Positions 52,056 to 61,530 of a stretch of DNA of 64,000 nucleotides are shown one piece after another. Within the stretch, counting starts at the first letter, position 1, and every line of letters begins with the position of its first letter. This DNA is from Phocaeicola abscessus CCUG 55929 (GTDB taxonomy: Bacteria; Bacteroidota; Bacteroidia; Bacteroidales; Bacteroidaceae): contig NZ_HE997182.1 of assembly GCF_000312445.1 (NCBI RefSeq), forward strand, positions 468,712 through 532,711, in the 5' to 3' direction. Both the position numbers and the translations under genes were made by a program. The notes under the pieces were generated by a model. The model was not told the DNA's origin. It made no database searches and worked only from the letters and a program-made list of their open reading frames with translations.

Positions 52056-52613
52056 ATGCGTGAGATGAAAAAAAATTTTGAAACGTTCTATATTACATGG
52101 TATTCACGGGTAAAGCGGTTTGCTTGTTCGTTTGTAATGACGGAAGAAGACGCGGAAGATATCGTTCAGGATGTCTTCCTTCAGTTGTATCTTCAAAGAG
52201 ACTTTTTCGATGCCTCCATCCCTCTGATCTCTTATCTGTTCATATCGGTGAAGAACAAATGTTTGGATTTTCTCCGGCTAAGGATAGCAGCCCAGCATGC
52301 CGTCGACAGGCTGTCAAACGAATACGAAGCCGATCTTCGAATCCGGTACGAATCGTTGGAAATGCTTCTGGTCGACTTCTCGGAGGAGAAGTCTCTTCAT
52401 CTCCGCTTGGAAAGAGCTTTGGATAAATTGCCGGAGCAATGTCGAAAGATTTTTATGATGAACAAATTAGAAGGAATAAAGCAAAAAGAGATCGCTCAAG
52501 TACTGAATCTTTCCGTCAATACCGTAGAAACGCAGATGGGAATCGCCTACAAAAAGTTGCGTGAAGAACTGAAAGATGTGGTGCTCTTCTTACTGTTTCT
52601 GTTTCTTTTATGA
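52056..52613 (+). CDS. ECF-type RNA polymerase sigma factor
   Basis: Sigma factor of 185 aa heading the second regulated glycan locus. Region 2 contains FVMTEEDAEDIVQDVFLQLYLQ, region 4 contains ALDKLPEQCRKIFMMNKLEGIKQKEIAQVLNLSVNTVETQMGIAYKKLREEL. The protein ends in a short hydrophobic tail (VVLFLLFLFLL), a common feature of ECF sigma factors encoded next to FecR in Bacteroidota. The order sigma-FecR-susC-susD is the standard one. By family rule it would transcribe the susCD and GH20 genes once the receptor has signalled through FecR. Confidence 0.93.
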   Translation: MREMKKNFETFYITWYSRVKRFACSFVMTEEDAEDIVQDVFLQLYLQRDFFDASIPLISYLFISVKNKCLDFLRLRIAAQHAVDRLSNEYEADLRIRYESLEMLLVDFSEEKSLHLRLERALDKLPEQCRKIFMMNKLEGIKQKEIAQVLNLSVNTVETQMGIAYKKLREELKDVVLFLLFLFLL

Positions 52614-52680
52614 AATAAATCGTTTTTTTTGGCGGATTTTTCTCTTTCATTCGTCTTATCTCTCGAAAGTGAATGCATCT

Positions 52681-53658
52681 ATGGATTTTCGGATATTGAA
52701 ATATGGCAGTGACGAATTGGACAAAGAGGAAAAGAATTCATTATTGAAAGAGGCCGACGCTGACCCGCAACTGAAGGACGAACTGATAGCTGTTCGACAA
52801 GTGCATTCGTTGATGGCTTGCTTAAAGCGGGAAGGCGATACGGCGGAAGGTAAAAGAGAGTGGAACCGTTTTCGTGTGACCTGTCGGCGAAAACGACTGC
52901 GGAAGGTCGGGACGATCGGCTTGCGCTATGCCGCCGTCGCTTTATGCGGTTCACTCCTCACGTGGTGGCTAACCTATACCCGTACGCATGAAGCGCCGGT
53001 GGTTGCCGAAGCCTCTGTTCAAACACTTGTCGTGCCGGCAGGCCAGCGCGCTCGAATCACATTGCCGGACGGTACTAACGTATGGGTCAATGCCAAGTCG
53101 ACGTTGACTTACCCTTCCGTCTTTCAGGGAGTAAGAAACGTGTCGATAGACGGCGAAGCGCTCTTCGAAGTCGCAAAAGGCGAAGCTCCTTTTATCGTAA
53201 ACACGGGCAAGATAGACATAAAGGCCGTCGGAACTCTCTTCAATGTCTTCAACTATCGAAACGAGAAGCTCTCCATTGCTCTTTTGGAAGGCAAGGTAAA
53301 GGTCTACAAACCCGGCAACGAAGCCCAAGGAACATTGATGAACCCCGACTATACGCTGGTACAGACCGACTCCAACGATTACCGGATAGAACGGATGAAG
53401 AATAACCCCGTCTTGTGGAAAGACGGAATCTATGCGTTCAATAACGAGCGCATGAGGGATATCATCCGGAAATTGGAACTCTACTTCGATGTGGAAATCA
53501 CGGTGAAAGATCCTTCTATCTATAAAAAACAATATACCGGAAAGTTCCGTCAAAGCGACGGCGTGATAGAAGTATTGAGGATTATCCAGAAGATCAATAA
53601 ATTCAATATCCGAAAAGTGGAAAATACGAATAAAATCATATTGTATCGTTCCTCTTAA
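52681..53658 (+). CDS. FecR-family anti-sigma factor
   Basis: Inner-membrane partner of the sigma factor encoded just upstream, 325 aa. ATG 52681 is used because the longer frame from 52576 overlaps the sigma gene and has no conserved sequence. A short cytoplasmic region is followed by a membrane segment near 83-100 (YAAVALCGSLLTWWL). Next come the FecR domain (TLPDGTNVWVNAKSTLTYPSVF, GEALFEVAKGEAPFIVNT, LLEGKVKVY) and the C-terminal DUF4974-type domain (MRDIIRKLELYFDVEITVKD, TGKFRQSDGVIEVLRII). The periplasmic parts would receive the STN domain of the receptor at 53808. Confidence 0.93.
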   Translation: MDFRILKYGSDELDKEEKNSLLKEADADPQLKDELIAVRQVHSLMACLKREGDTAEGKREWNRFRVTCRRKRLRKVGTIGLRYAAVALCGSLLTWWLTYTRTHEAPVVAEASVQTLVVPAGQRARITLPDGTNVWVNAKSTLTYPSVFQGVRNVSIDGEALFEVAKGEAPFIVNTGKIDIKAVGTLFNVFNYRNEKLSIALLEGKVKVYKPGNEAQGTLMNPDYTLVQTDSNDYRIERMKNNPVLWKDGIYAFNNERMRDIIRKLELYFDVEITVKDPSIYKKQYTGKFRQSDGVIEVLRIIQKINKFNIRKVENTNKIILYRSS

Positions 53659-53709
53659 ATGACAGTGAAAAGCCCATGAAAAATAATTGAACGATCCGCT
53701 TGATAAGAA

Positions 53710-53740
53710 GATCGGCAGATGCTGCCCACATCTACCGATC
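53710..53740 (+). promoter_or_regulatory. Strong hairpin in the fecR-susC leader
   Basis: GATCGGCAGATG (53710-53721) pairs with CATCTACCGATC (53729-53740), 12 bp with one internal mismatch and a 7-base loop. It lies 52 bases after the fecR stop and about 67 before the susC start. No T run follows, so it may be an attenuator, a processing site or an mRNA-stability element separating low-level regulator from high-level receptor expression. Confidence 0.5.
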
Positions 53741-53807
53741 GGAATGTTAAGTAAACATTAAATCTTTTTAGAAATCCAACATTATTTACTTAAACGTGTG
53801 TGAAGTT

Positions 53808-56800
53808 ATGAAATTAAAACCTTTATTAGGCTATTTGTCTAGCCTAAAATCTAAAAACAGGACGTTAAAAATTATGAAAGTCACGTTATCGTTGGCATTT
53901 GTCTGTGTCTTTCAACTCCTTGCCGCGACGGGAAAGGCACAAAATACGCTCATAGAACTGCCGTCTCGATCGGTCTCGGTAGAAACGTTGTTCTCGCAAA
54001 TAGAAGAACAGACAGGTTATCTGATGGTTTACAGTAACTCGGAAATCGATGTAAAGGCGGAAGTCACCTTCTCGTCCAAGAAAGGAAAAGTCGGCGAACT
54101 CCTCGATGAATTGTTGAGGGGCACGGACTTGAAGTATGAGTTCACCAACAATTACATCGTGTTTTCGAAATCAACCGAAAAGGACCGTATTGCCGATGTC
54201 CGTCAAATGAGGAAGCGAGTGACTGGCAAAGTGATCGATAATAACGGCGATGCGGTGATCGGAGCAAGTGTGCTCGAAAAGGGAACATCCAACGGTACGA
54301 TTACCGATTATGAGGGAAATTTCGTCTTGGAAGTGAAAGACAATGCGACGTTGGTAATCTCTTTCGTCGGTTACAAGACTCAAACCCTTGCCGTTGGCAA
54401 CCGAAACTCTGTACAGGTGCTAATGCAGGAAGATACGGAAGCGCTGGAGGAGGTCGTCGTGGTCGGCTATGCCGTACAGAAGAAAGCCAATCTCTCCGGC
54501 TCTGTGGCTACCGCCGATACCAAGAAATTGGTCGACAGACCGATCAGTAACGTCGGTTCGGCACTGCAGGGCGCCGTTGCCAACCTGAATATCGACCCTA
54601 TATCCGGCGACCCTAACGATTTGCCTTCGTTCAATATTCGCGGTTTCACTTCCATCAATGGCGGTTCTCCGATGGTCGTCATCGACGGAGTTATTTCGGA
54701 TATGCTGGAATTGAACCGCTTGAATCCGACCGATATAGAAAATATCTCTGTTTTGAAGGATGCTTCTTCGGCCGCTATTTACGGCTCGCGCGCTGCTTAT
54801 GGCGTTATCTTGGTTACGACAAAGACCGGGAAGACGGAAAAGGTAACGGTCAATTATAACGGTAATATCGATTTCAGAGGATTGACGGTCACGCCCGAAG
54901 TGGTGAGCGACCCGGAGATTTTTTTCCATGACAAGAATCAGGCCGAGACCGGTAGCCCTAATCAAGGCGGTTATTCGCCAGCCATGTTCGATGCGCTTGC
55001 AGCCTGGAAAGCGGATAAAACCAAACCGGGATATTGGTATAATCCCGACTGGGACGAATATATCTATTTTACCTTCTGGGATCCTGTCAAGTCTTATATT
55101 AAGAACGATGCCTTTACGCAGAATCATAACATTAGCCTTTCCGGAAAAACGGATAAAGTGAACTATTACCTTTCCGGCAATTATCAGAACCAAGAAGGTA
55201 TGATCAAGTACGGCAGAAACGACTACGCCCAATACAATACCCGTGCTAAATTGGATATTCAGATTACTCCGTCCTGGAAAATCGGATCCAACACCAGTTT
55301 AATATCTGCCGAATACAAGACTACCAGCCGTTATTTGGATAAGCACGACGATAACCGTAAAAACAAATGGGGATATGGAACGATCATCGAATCGTTACTT
55401 TCTTTGGTCCCTTTCGTTCCCTCGCCTTTGGAGGATGAGAACGGTTACGTTTACGACTGGGTAACGGATGCAGGGTATTTAGACCGCGGCGGTAATGCCA
55501 AAAAGCATGATACTACGATTAATCAGCAGTTTACTACTCGTGTGGACTTCATCAAGGATGTACTCTTTGTAAATGGTCAGTACAACTTCTCTCTTCAGAA
55601 GGTTACCACCGATAAAACTTATCTCCCGTTCGTAGGTTCGGGCGGTTTGGATTCCGGAACGTGGGTGAATCAAGAAGTTTCGTCGGCTAATTCGACCAAT
55701 GCTCGGGTCAGACATATTACATGGGATGTCTATGGAACCTTCCACAAGAGATTCGCTGAAAAGCATGATCTGACTGCCATCGTCGGATTCAATCAGGAGT
55801 CTTATCGTTATAATACGCAGTTTGGCGGTCGTGATCACTTGATTACGAATTCCGTTCCTTCTTACAACCTGGCGTACGGGACCTCGACGGTCGATGAGTC
55901 GACCATTACCTGGGCTTTGCGCGGGTTATATGGACGTTTAGGTTATATTTATAACGATAAATACATTGCAGAGTTCAATTTCCGCCGTGATATGACTTCC
56001 CGTTTCCCGCATGCGAGCCGTACGGTATTCAACCCTTCGGGATCCATTGCTTGGGTTCTTTCCCAAGAGAAATTCTTCAAACCGTTGAAGACTGTATTCG
56101 ATCATTTTAAAATTCGTGCTTCTTATGGCCGATTGGGCAATCAAGACGTCAGTTACTTGAACGAATATGGGAAACGCGTAGAAAGTGTTTATCCTTATAT
56201 TCCTTCCATGGGGGCGGATATAAAAAGGAATATCAATCTTGGCGGTTCATATCCCATGTATGTAACGACTCCCGGCTTGGTTTCCGGTAGATTGACATGG
56301 GAGAAAGTTACGACGGTCGATATTGGCCTCGATTTGACCATGTTGAATAACCGTTTGACATTCACAGGGGATCTCTACCGTCGGGATACGAAGGATATGT
56401 TGACCAGTCAGGGACGTGATCTTCCGTCTGTTTTAGGGACCGCTGTTCCTCAAGAGAATGCCGCCGATTTAAAGACTATCGGTTGGGATATTACCGTAGG
56501 ATGGAGAGATCAATTTAAATTGAGCGGTAAGCCGTTCAATTATAATGTGGATGTGACGCTGTCGGATAGTTGGGCTCAAATAACGAAGGTCGCTAATTCA
56601 ACCGGTTCTTTAAACTCTTATTACAAAGGGCAGGAACTCGGCGAAATCTGGGGATTGAAGACTTTAGGTCTCTTTGCCACAGATGAGGAAGCTAAGAATT
56701 GGGCAGACCAATCAGAGCTGTTATATCAGCCGGGTAAGTATCCGCAAGCTGCCGGTACGATTAAATGGGAAGATCGTGATGGAGACGGCAAGATCTCAAG

Positions 56801-57362
56801 AGGCAAATGGACCTTGGATGATCATGGCGATTTCTATAAGATTGGCAATACGTCTATCCGATATCGTTTTGGTATTACCTTGGGAGCGTCTTGGAACAAT
56901 TTCGACTTGAGCGCATTCTTCCAGGGCGTGTTGAAACATCAATACTATCCGCAGTGGTACGATCGTTTCTTTTGGGGGCTTTACAGTATCAACTGGTACA
57001 ATGAACCCATGAGTAACTATACTGACCGTTGGACAGAAGAGAATCGGGATACCGGCAAATTCTTTCCCAAATTGTGTCAGGGTAACGCACATTCTGACAC
57101 GAAAGAATTAGGTAGCCCGCAAACTCGTTATTTGCAGGATGCATCTTACATCCGTCTGAAGAATTTACAGATTGGATACACATTGCCCCAATCGATTCTT
57201 GGAAAACGGTCTTTTCAAAGAATCAGAATCTATTATTCAGGCGAGAATCTGTTCTGCCTTTCTGGTTTGTACGATGGGTATAAAGCCGATCCGGAGAACT
57301 TAGGCTGGCAGAACTATCCCTTGCAGAGGCATCATTCGTTTGGTGTTAACGTCACTTTCTAA
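53808..57362 (+). CDS. SusC-type TonB-dependent transducer with STN domain
   Basis: Outer-membrane receptor of 1184 aa. ATG 53808 is chosen over GTG 53796; the signal peptide is of the long Bacteroidota type, with the hydrophobic part VTLSLAFVCVFQLLAATGKA. In order: STN domain (about 60-120, VSVETLFSQIEEQTGYLMVY), carboxypeptidase-regulatory-like domain (about 138-225, VTGKVIDNNGDAVIGASV), signature EEVVVVGYAVQKKANLSGSVA, plug with NIRGFTSINGGSPMVVIDGV and SAAIYGSRAAYGVILVTTK, and a barrel ending RHHSFGVNVTF. The STN domain links it to FecR at 52681. The two GH20 genes downstream make an amino-sugar-containing glycan the likely cargo. Confidence 0.95.
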   Translation: MKLKPLLGYLSSLKSKNRTLKIMKVTLSLAFVCVFQLLAATGKAQNTLIELPSRSVSVETLFSQIEEQTGYLMVYSNSEIDVKAEVTFSSKKGKVGELLDELLRGTDLKYEFTNNYIVFSKSTEKDRIADVRQMRKRVTGKVIDNNGDAVIGASVLEKGTSNGTITDYEGNFVLEVKDNATLVISFVGYKTQTLAVGNRNSVQVLMQEDTEALEEVVVVGYAVQKKANLSGSVATADTKKLVDRPISNVGSALQGAVANLNIDPISGDPNDLPSFNIRGFTSINGGSPMVVIDGVISDMLELNRLNPTDIENISVLKDASSAAIYGSRAAYGVILVTTKTGKTEKVTVNYNGNIDFRGLTVTPEVVSDPEIFFHDKNQAETGSPNQGGYSPAMFDALAAWKADKTKPGYWYNPDWDEYIYFTFWDPVKSYIKNDAFTQNHNISLSGKTDKVNYYLSGNYQNQEGMIKYGRNDYAQYNTRAKLDIQITPSWKIGSNTSLISAEYKTTSRYLDKHDDNRKNKWGYGTIIESLLSLVPFVPSPLEDENGYVYDWVTDAGYLDRGGNAKKHDTTINQQFTTRVDFIKDVLFVNGQYNFSLQKVTTDKTYLPFVGSGGLDSGTWVNQEVSSANSTNARVRHITWDVYGTFHKRFAEKHDLTAIVGFNQESYRYNTQFGGRDHLITNSVPSYNLAYGTSTVDESTITWALRGLYGRLGYIYNDKYIAEFNFRRDMTSRFPHASRTVFNPSGSIAWVLSQEKFFKPLKTVFDHFKIRASYGRLGNQDVSYLNEYGKRVESVYPYIPSMGADIKRNINLGGSYPMYVTTPGLVSGRLTWEKVTTVDIGLDLTMLNNRLTFTGDLYRRDTKDMLTSQGRDLPSVLGTAVPQENAADLKTIGWDITVGWRDQFKLSGKPFNYNVDVTLSDSWAQITKVANSTGSLNSYYKGQELGEIWGLKTLGLFATDEEAKNWADQSELLYQPGKYPQAAGTIKWEDRDGDGKISRGKWTLDDHGDFYKIGNTSIRYRFGITLGASWNNFDLSAFFQGVLKHQYYPQWYDRFFWGLYSINWYNEPMSNYTDRWTEENRDTGKFFPKLCQGNAHSDTKELGSPQTRYLQDASYIRLKNLQIGYTLPQSILGKRSFQRIRIYYSGENLFCLSGLYDGYKADPENLGWQNYPLQRHHSFGVNVTF

Positions 57363-57381
57363 CCTTATAAAATTCAGGAAT

Positions 57382-59169
57382 ATGAAAAAGATATATTTGA
57401 CAATATTTGTGCTTACAGGCTTGTGGCTAACAAGCTGCAATGATTCTTTCCTCGATCAGATACCGGAAACTCAAATTACTGAGGCTAATTTTTTCAAAAC
57501 TGATGCGGATTTGGAATTATATTCTAATAATTTTTACACCTTTTATTATGCAGGTACGGATTCGTATGCCGCGATGAGTGATAGCCCGTCGGATAACGTC
57601 GTGTGCGGTAATACGACGGATGCGATATATAATTATATGTCTGGAGCTACCAATGCCAATAATGTAGGCAAATGGGATTGGAGCAGCATTCGTCAGGTGA
57701 ACTTCATGATCGCTCGTCAAGGCCGTGCTACTGGGATCAAAGCTAATCATTACAGGGGATTCGCTCGTTTGACTCGTGCTCTGCTTTATTATGGTATGAC
57801 GATAGCTTATTCTGATATACCTTGGTACAGTCGGGATCTTCGAACGGATGATAGGGAATTGCTGTATAAAACGCAGGATTCACGTGCATTGGTAGTGGAT
57901 TCTATTATGGCCGATTTGGACTACGCTATAGCTAACATGAAAACGGCAAAAGAATTGGGCGATCACGTGCATGTTTCTAAAGATGCAGCTTTGGCGATTA
58001 AAGCTCGTATCTGTTTGCAGGAAGCGGCATGGCGTAAATATCACCCGGAATTGGGTTTAAGCGATGCAAATAAATTCTATCAGGAAGCGATCGCTGTATG
58101 CGAACAATTGATGAGCATGGGCTATTCGTTAACTCCTGACTATGCTGGCATTTTCTGCAATGTTTCTTTAGCAACCAATTCGGAAACGATTTTATATCGG
58201 GATTATGATCGCGGCTTGGGTATCATGTGGTGGTATAGTGGAGGCTTTTCCGGAGGTAATTATGGATTGTCCAAAGATTTGTTCGACTCCTATCTTTATT
58301 TGAAGGACAACGGGACGACGATGCCTTATACGTCCGTATCGGGTTATAAGACCAAATCGTATTCGGAAGGTTTTGAACATCGCGACCCTCGTTTAAAAAT
58401 GACATTTATTTATCCCGGATGGAGACGCCCCTCATCGGATACTACCCCTTTCGTTCAGACAATCAATACTACGCAAGGTTATCACTGCCTGAAATGGGAA
58501 CCGATGTACAATTTGGGAAATGTATCCGGTTATGGATCTGGGAGTACTTGTTTTGGCGATATATCCCTGTATCGTTTTGCCGAAACGCTGTTAATCTTTG
58601 CGGAAGCGAAAGCCGAGTTGGGACTGTTGACTCAAACGGATCTGGACAATACCGTTAATAAGCTTCGGGCTCGTGTAGGGATGCCTGCCGTACAACTTGC
58701 CGATTGGGCGACAAACGTGGATCCTGTTCTGGAAGCTAAATATCCGAATGTGAATTCTGCGCAGAAAGGGGCTGTTCTGGAGATTCGTCGGGAACGTCGC
58801 ATCGAATTGGCTCAAGAAGGTTTCAGGAAGAATGATTTGTTCAGATGGGCCGTAGGAACGATCTTGGAGAATCAGGGCAAGGGAATTTATGTCGGAACGA
58901 CATTCCCCGCGGAGATCGATCTGACGGGTGACGGCGAACCGGACGTGGCCGTTGTCTCCAATCAAGCTGATAAGGAGATTGAAACGGCTAAAGGCCTTTC
59001 TGCTTATATGATCGGTACGGATGGTTTCAAGGTGTCGGAAGACGGGTTTATAGAACCGGCTGACGCCAAGGGTATCTATACTTTCAAAACCGCTTATTAT
59101 TATACGCCCGTAAGCACGCAGGATATAACGGTTAATCCTAACTTGAAACAGAATCCTAATTGGAAATGA
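57382..59169 (+). CDS. SusD/RagB-family outer-membrane lipoprotein
   Basis: Surface glycan-binding partner of the preceding receptor, 595 aa. ATG 57382 is used because it gives a lipoprotein signal (MKKIYLTIFVLTGLWLTSC, Cys19); the longer frame from 57340 overlaps the susC end. Family features are NDSFLDQIPETQITEANFF, HYRGFARLTRALLYYGMTIAYSD in the helical core, and EIRRERRIELAQEGFRKNDLFRWA near the C-terminal end. It begins 19 bases after the susC stop. A 7-bp stem with G-U (59183-59209) after the gene may partly terminate the transcript before the enzymes. Confidence 0.94.
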   Translation: MKKIYLTIFVLTGLWLTSCNDSFLDQIPETQITEANFFKTDADLELYSNNFYTFYYAGTDSYAAMSDSPSDNVVCGNTTDAIYNYMSGATNANNVGKWDWSSIRQVNFMIARQGRATGIKANHYRGFARLTRALLYYGMTIAYSDIPWYSRDLRTDDRELLYKTQDSRALVVDSIMADLDYAIANMKTAKELGDHVHVSKDAALAIKARICLQEAAWRKYHPELGLSDANKFYQEAIAVCEQLMSMGYSLTPDYAGIFCNVSLATNSETILYRDYDRGLGIMWWYSGGFSGGNYGLSKDLFDSYLYLKDNGTTMPYTSVSGYKTKSYSEGFEHRDPRLKMTFIYPGWRRPSSDTTPFVQTINTTQGYHCLKWEPMYNLGNVSGYGSGSTCFGDISLYRFAETLLIFAEAKAELGLLTQTDLDNTVNKLRARVGMPAVQLADWATNVDPVLEAKYPNVNSAQKGAVLEIRRERRIELAQEGFRKNDLFRWAVGTILENQGKGIYVGTTFPAEIDLTGDGEPDVAVVSNQADKEIETAKGLSAYMIGTDGFKVSEDGFIEPADAKGIYTFKTAYYYTPVSTQDITVNPNLKQNPNWK

Positions 59170-59453
59170 TGACAGAACTAAGAGTCCCGATCTCAAAAGG
59201 GCCGGGATTCTTTCTCTCCGTAAAATGATGAGGGATTGCCGTTCCGTTTTTATAATGCGGGAGAACTTTTACTGCCGGCGAAAGATGCGGAGGAATCGTC
59301 TTTTACGGTGTGTTTTCGTTTTTTTACCGGTAGATAGTGTCGTTATTTTTTTTATATTATATCCGGAATGGTAGTTCAGCCTATCCTTAAATTTTCTATC
59401 TTTCGGATCGAAAGAGGTAACATACGAAATAATCTTGGACAGATAATCGAGAT
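59170..59453. other. Spacer between susD and the GH20 genes
   Basis: Contains a weak hairpin (AGTCCCG 59183-59189 with CGGGATT 59203-59209, one G-U pair) followed by a T-rich stretch, and a near-consensus -7 box TATCTTTC at 59397-59404 in front of the GH20 gene. The enzymes may therefore have their own weaker promoter. No gene was seen. Confidence 0.4.
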
Positions 59454-61517
59454 ATGAATAGAATAATGAGAACGTGGCTGTGGGTATTGTTCGTCTTCCT
59501 TTCCTTTTCTATGGGAAGGGCGCAAGGCGATCGCAAGATCTGTGTCATTCCGAAGCCGCAAAATGTAGTGATGGGAGGCGGAGAGTTTGTGTGGAATGCA
59601 CGGACGGAATGGCATACTAATCTGAAAGGAAAGGAAAAAATCCTTTTAGACCGGTATTTGCAAATGCTTCCCTATCGCTTGGCGAAGGGGAAAGTAAAAG
59701 CCGATGCGAACATCGTGAGGTTGACACTCGAATCGTTGCCCAATACGACGAATCCGGAAGCATATCTCTTGCAGGTAACCCCCAAAGAGATAGAGGTGAA
59801 GGCCAATACCGGCGCCGGACTCTTTTACGGTTTACAAACCTTGTTTCAATTGGGTGGAGGAATCGATTCTGCCGAGTTGAACATCCCGTGCGTGACCATC
59901 AGCGATGAACCGCGTTTTGTGCATCGCGGTTATATGTTGGATGTATCTCGTCATTTCTTCCCGAAAGAATTTATCCTGAAGATGTTGGATGTGCTGGCTT
60001 ATTATAAGATCAATGTCTTTCATTTCCATTTGGTTGATACCGGCGGTTGGCGCATCGAAATATCCCGATATCCGAAGCTGACGGAGATGACGGCCTATCG
60101 TCCTGCTGCCGATTTGGACGAATGGCGGAGACGGAAGAATGTCTTTTGTACAAAGGAGGTGGAAGGCGCTTACGGCGGGTATTACACGAAGGACGATATC
60201 CGTGAAATCGTGGCTTACGCTGCCGCCCGCCATATCACTGTCATCCCGGAAATAGATATGCCCGGCCATAGCCGAGAGGTACTGTGGGCTTATCCGGAAT
60301 ATGCCTGCAAAGGGAAGAATGCGAGCAACAGCAATGAATTGTGCATAGGCCAGGAGGAGACATTCACGTTCTGCAAAAACGTGCTGAAAGAAGTGATGGA
60401 ACTCTTTCCTTCCGCATACATCCATATCGGCGGCGACGAGGCTAACCGAAATATCTGGAAAGAATGCGACCGGTGTAAGAAACGGATGGCCGAAGAGCAT
60501 ATTGACGGCGTGCCCGGCTTGCAGAATTACTTTACCAACAGCATAGAGCGGTTTTTGGCTGCACACGGAAAGACGCTGATCGGATGGGATGAAATCTTAG
60601 ACGGAGACGTATCCCCAAGAGCGGTCGTCATGTCTTGGCGAGAAGAAGTGGATGGCGGAGGAGAGGCTTTGCGCAGAGGGCATCGGGTGATCCAATCGCC
60701 GACGAGCCATTGTTATCTCGACTATTTTCAGGACAATCCTTACTTTGAGCCGCAAGGATTGTTGGGGTATACACCCTTAAAGCAAACTTACGGTTTCGAA
60801 CCTCTTCCGGAAGGCGATTTCGACAAATCGCTGGTCTTGGGCGTACAAGGCAATTTGTGGACGGAACATGTGTCGGATACCGACCGTGCCGAGTATATGA
60901 CGTTTCCTCGCATGTTGGCTGTTGCGGAAGTCGGCTGGACGAATCCGGCATTGAAATCTTATCCCGATTTCCGCGAACGCGTCTTGAAAGCGCTCGATTA
61001 TTTGCGGGCCAGAGAGATCCATCCTTTCAATCTGAGCACGGAGATCGGCCCCCGTCCTGAAGCGGAGAAACCCGTCTGCAGTCTGGCCAAGGGAAAGAAG
61101 GTCACTTATCTGAAACCGTATAACAGAGAATTTGCCGCTTCGGGAGAGACGACATTGACCGACGGCTGGCTTGGCAATTGGAACTCGAACGGCGCCCGCT
61201 GGCAAGGTTTCGGAGGAGATATGGACGTCGTGATAGATTTGGAACAACCCACGGAACTTCATGCCGTAAAGGCTTCCTTTATACAGATATTGACGGGCGG
61301 ACAGTATATCCCCGAAAAACTTGAAATCTCCATCTCGGATGACGGAAAGAACTATCGATCCTTGTATGAGCATACTTACGAAACGGATAATAAGCGATTG
61401 TACGAGATCTATCTCTTCGGATGGGTCGGAAAGTCGAAGGCGAGGTATATTCGATTCCATGCTACGAGGGCCATCTCTTGGGGGAATATCCTTTCGGATG
61501 AAATTATTGTAAAATAA
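59454..61517 (+). CDS. GH20 beta-N-acetylhexosaminidase with F5/8-type C-terminal domain
   Basis: Exo-enzyme that removes terminal beta-linked GlcNAc or GalNAc by substrate-assisted catalysis, 687 aa. Domains: signal peptide (to about GRAQG), GH20b N-terminal domain (about 28-140, ending ANTGAGLFYGLQTLFQL), catalytic TIM barrel (RGYMLDVSRHFFPKEF, HFHLVDTGGWRIEI, IPEIDMPGHSREVL). The catalytic pair is Asp328-Glu329 in HIGGDEANRNIW, with the GWDEIL and QGNLWTEHV motifs after it. The last 140 residues form a discoidin (F5/8C, CBM32-like) domain (DGWLGNWNSNG, KLEISISDDGKNYRSL). All catalytic motifs are intact. The gene next to it is a paralogue in which this last domain is replaced. Confidence 0.94.
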   Translation: MNRIMRTWLWVLFVFLSFSMGRAQGDRKICVIPKPQNVVMGGGEFVWNARTEWHTNLKGKEKILLDRYLQMLPYRLAKGKVKADANIVRLTLESLPNTTNPEAYLLQVTPKEIEVKANTGAGLFYGLQTLFQLGGGIDSAELNIPCVTISDEPRFVHRGYMLDVSRHFFPKEFILKMLDVLAYYKINVFHFHLVDTGGWRIEISRYPKLTEMTAYRPAADLDEWRRRKNVFCTKEVEGAYGGYYTKDDIREIVAYAAARHITVIPEIDMPGHSREVLWAYPEYACKGKNASNSNELCIGQEETFTFCKNVLKEVMELFPSAYIHIGGDEANRNIWKECDRCKKRMAEEHIDGVPGLQNYFTNSIERFLAAHGKTLIGWDEILDGDVSPRAVVMSWREEVDGGGEALRRGHRVIQSPTSHCYLDYFQDNPYFEPQGLLGYTPLKQTYGFEPLPEGDFDKSLVLGVQGNLWTEHVSDTDRAEYMTFPRMLAVAEVGWTNPALKSYPDFRERVLKALDYLRAREIHPFNLSTEIGPRPEAEKPVCSLAKGKKVTYLKPYNREFAASGETTLTDGWLGNWNSNGARWQGFGGDMDVVIDLEQPTELHAVKASFIQILTGGQYIPEKLEISISDDGKNYRSLYEHTYETDNKRLYEIYLFGWVGKSKARYIRFHATRAISWGNILSDEIIVK

Positions 61518-61530
61518 CGGATAAAAACAA